A stretch of 7,631 bases of DNA from Acidobacteriota bacterium (GTDB lineage: Bacteria > Acidobacteriota > Vicinamibacteria > Vicinamibacterales > 2-12-FULL-66-21), in assembly GCA_013697225.1 (NCBI GenBank), contig JACCXG010000540.1, positions 1 to 7,631 on the forward strand, given 5' to 3'. The notes beneath the pieces were generated by a model, which saw only the letters and a program-made list of their open reading frames with translations, was not told the DNA's origin and ran no database searches. The first letter of the stretch is position 1. Every line of letters begins with the position of its first letter. Shown here one piece after another: positions 6,020 through 7,631 of this stretch. The translations under genes were made by a program, and so were the position numbers.

Positions 6020-6925
6020 ATGGCTATCGAGCAGAACGGACCACGGGGGGTGGAGCCCGAGCGGAACGGCGCTGACGCCCTGCGCCACGACGTTCAGACC
6101 CTCGCGGGCACCATCGGGGAGCGGAATGTGTGGCGCCCCGCGGCGCTGGCGCTCGCGGCAACCTACATCGCCAACAGGTTTTGTTCAGCAGGTCTCGATG
6201 TGCGTGCGCAGACGTACGAGGCCGCAGGCCAGAGGGTGGAGAACATCGAGGCGGTGCTGCCGGGCACGTCCAAAGGGCAGGAAGCGGTCGTGGTGGGGGC
6301 TCACTACGATTCGGTCCGCGGGAGTCCTGGCGCGAATGACAACGCTACCGGCGTTGCCGCGGTGCTGGAGCTTGGCCGCCGGTTGGCCGGACGACCGCAT
6401 CCACGCACCGTCCGGTTCGTGGCGTTCGTCAACGAGGAGCCCCCGTTCTTCCAGACGCCGCTGATGGGCAGCCTGGTCTATGCGCGCGCGGCGCGCGAGA
6501 GAGGGGACCGGGTCGTGGCGATGCTGTCGCTCGAAACGATGGGGTACTACTCGGACGCGCGGAACAGCCAGAAGTACCCGGCTCCCATCGCCAACCTGTA
6601 TCCCGATACGGGGGACTTCATCGGGTTCGTCTCGAACCTTCAGTCGGCACGCCTGCTGCTGCGCACGCGGCGGGCCTTCCGCGCGCGGACCTCTTTCCCG
6701 TTCCGGAGCGCCGCGGTTCCCGCGAGCATTCCCGGTGTCGGGTGGTCGGACCACTGGTCATTCTGGCAGGCCGGCTACCCGGCGGTCATGGTGACGGACA
6801 CGGCGCCGTATCGCTATCCCTGGTACCACACCGCGCACGACACCCCCGACAAGATCTCCTTCGATCGCCTCGCCCAGGTCGTCAACGGACTGGAGAACGT
6901 CGTCACGGTGCTGGCCGGCGGGTAG
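6020..6925 (+). CDS. M28-family zinc metallopeptidase (aminopeptidase-like)
   Basis: This 301-residue protein matches the M28 co-catalytic zinc peptidase fold (Iap/aminopeptidase S group), which removes N-terminal residues from peptides. Expected metal and catalytic residues are visible: H95 in VVGAHYDSV, bridging D107 in GANDNATG, the E139/E140 pair in FVNEEPPFF (general base and zinc ligand), E172 in LETMGY, and H270 in WYHTAHDTPDKI. The segments LMGSLVYAR (148-156), RNSQKYPAP (181-189) and GWSDHWSFWQAGYPAVMVTDTA (parts of 241-262) fit the same subfamily. All ligands are present, so it should be active; the substrate is unknown. The N-terminus (MAIEQNGPRGVEPERNG) has no hydrophobic signal peptide, so a cytoplasmic location is more likely, although many M28 enzymes are exported. 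The start is ATG 6020, with a possible GAAGGG site (6006-6011) 8 bases upstream. The gene is divergent from the helicase and has no same-strand partner in the window. Confidence 0.92.
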   Translation: MAIEQNGPRGVEPERNGADALRHDVQTLAGTIGERNVWRPAALALAATYIANRFCSAGLDVRAQTYEAAGQRVENIEAVLPGTSKGQEAVVVGAHYDSVRGSPGANDNATGVAAVLELGRRLAGRPHPRTVRFVAFVNEEPPFFQTPLMGSLVYARAARERGDRVVAMLSLETMGYYSDARNSQKYPAPIANLYPDTGDFIGFVSNLQSARLLLRTRRAFRARTSFPFRSAAVPASIPGVGWSDHWSFWQAGYPAVMVTDTAPYRYPWYHTAHDTPDKISFDRLAQVVNGLENVVTVLAGG

Positions 6926-6942
6926 AACTCCGTCATACCCGC
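6918..6942 (+). terminator. Hairpin at the end of the peptidase gene, possible weak terminator
   Basis: A perfect 7-bp inverted repeat (GCGGGTA at 6918-6924, TACCCGC at 6936-6942) with an 11-base loop spans the TAG stop codon (6923-6925). No T tract follows; the next bases are GC-rich and then a C run. It could be a weak or Rho-assisted end signal, or chance in GC-rich sequence. A second small repeat, CCGGC/GCCGG at 6986-6998 with a 3-base loop, lies in the same convergent spacer and also lacks a T tract. Confidence 0.3.
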
Positions 6943-7062
6943 GCGGCGCATCCCCCCTGGCGCGTCCTTCGTCGCTTCGGTATTCCCGGCCTGGCCGGTC
7001 CCGCGCCTTTCGATGCGGGCGCCGCGCTCCGGGACTCATGCGCGCTTCACTGTTACGAAACA

Positions 7063-7631
7063 CTAGATGACGGAGACGGTCCGCTCACCGGCCTGGTGGC
7101 CGGACGTGCGTGGCGGCAGGGGCTCGGCGCGGTACAGCTCACGCGTGTTGCGGACGGCGGAATAGATGCACGTCGCGAGCAGGCCGGCTGCGCCGATCGC
7201 ACCTCCGGCGTCGAACAGCATGACAGAGCCCCCGAATGCCGAAGCGGTGGGGTTCATGAAGAGCACGACATTGCCTGCCGCAAGCGCCAACCGCAGTTCC
7301 GTCGGGCCCATGCTGAAGAAACTCATCTGAAACCGCCCCACGCTGGATGCGGCAAGGTACACTTCCAGGCACACGAGAAAGTAGGCGATGAGCAGCACGG
7401 CAGCAACGCCAGGGCTCATGTATCCCGAAAGCGCCAGGCCACCAAAGAGGAAGAGCGCGCCAAAGGCGTCGACGACATGGTCGACGTAGTATCCGTAGCG
7501 GGGCCGCTGCTGCCCCCGCACCCGTGCCAGCGTGCCGTCGAGGCTGTCACCGAACCAGTTCAGGGCAAGAAAGACGATGACCAGCAGGAGGCCGGCCGGA
7601 GTGAGACTCGCCAGCCAGTAGGAGAGGCCGG
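7063..7631 (-). CDS. CDP-alcohol phosphatidyltransferase family protein, N-terminus outside the window
   Basis: The frame is open from the right window edge to TAG at 7065-7063, giving 188 visible residues. It contains the complete family signature D-x2-D-G-x2-A-R-x9-G-x3-D-x3-D, read here as GDSLDGTLAR (visible residues 27-36) followed by GYYVDHVVD (46-54). The four aspartates D28, D31, D50 and D54 bind the metal and CDP and include the catalytic base in known family members. Hydrophobic stretches before and after the motif (about 11-24, 55-68, 72-92 and further downstream) fit a polytopic inner-membrane enzyme. The reaction is transfer of a phosphatidyl or related group from a CDP-linked donor to an alcohol; the alcohol acceptor (glycerol phosphate, inositol, serine or other) cannot be told. 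The GTG at 7521 falls inside the catalytic motif, so it is not the start. The C-terminus is a short polar tail. The gene converges with the peptidase gene. Confidence 0.9.
   Translation of the reverse strand, partial: GLSYWLASLTPAGLLLVIVFLALNWFGDSLDGTLARVRGQQRPRYGYYVDHVVDAFGALFLFGGLALSGYMSPGVAAVLLIAYFLVCLEVYLAASSVGRFQMSFFSMGPTELRLALAAGNVVLFMNPTASAFGGSVMLFDAGGAIGAAGLLATCIYSAVRNTRELYRAEPLPPRTSGHQAGERTVSVI

Noticed and set aside
5801..6088. 96-codon N-terminal extension of the helicase frame
   Set aside because: The extra residues are cysteine- and proline-rich, unlike any helicase extension, and run into the divergent peptidase gene. ATG 5800 gives the normal N-terminus.

Overview
The window is high-GC bacterial DNA carrying six genes and no mobile element, RNA gene or CRISPR array that I can support. 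The best taxonomic clue is the 880-residue permease of the ADOP type (duplicated MacB/FtsX architecture with an N-terminal prefix domain) preceded by a small PadR regulator. This pair is typical of Acidobacteriota, especially soil lineages with high-GC genomes. The assignment is an inference from gene content, not a database result.

Layout, left to right. (1) Positions 1-415, plus strand: the C-terminal end of a large repeat protein built from 101-residue beta-rich repeats. It ends at a stop codon that lies inside a repeat unit. (2) Positions 475-903, plus strand: a stand-alone receiver-domain response regulator. (3) Positions 923-3565, minus strand: the ADOP permease, whose 3' end converges on the receiver gene with 19 bases between them. 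(4) Positions 3571-3912, minus strand: the PadR regulator, 5 bases upstream of the permease and clearly in operon with it. A 10+10 base inverted repeat at 3959-3981 overlaps the best -35 box of this operon. (5) Positions 4073-5800, minus strand: a complete DeaD/CsdA-type DEAD-box RNA helicase with a C-terminal DbpA-type RNA-binding domain. (6) Positions 6020-6925, plus strand: an M28-family zinc peptidase divergent from the helicase. (7) Positions 7063-7631, minus strand: a CDP-alcohol phosphatidyltransferase whose N-terminus lies beyond the window edge.

Only the PadR-ADOP pair shows clear functional linkage. The other genes look like an ordinary mosaic of housekeeping and accessory genes. 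I do not see a new multi-gene system. The points most worth a second look are the perfect inverted repeat at the PadR-ADOP promoter, the repeat-protein stop codon made by a single base change within a repeat, the hairpin just after that stop, and a possible leaderless start for the helicase.
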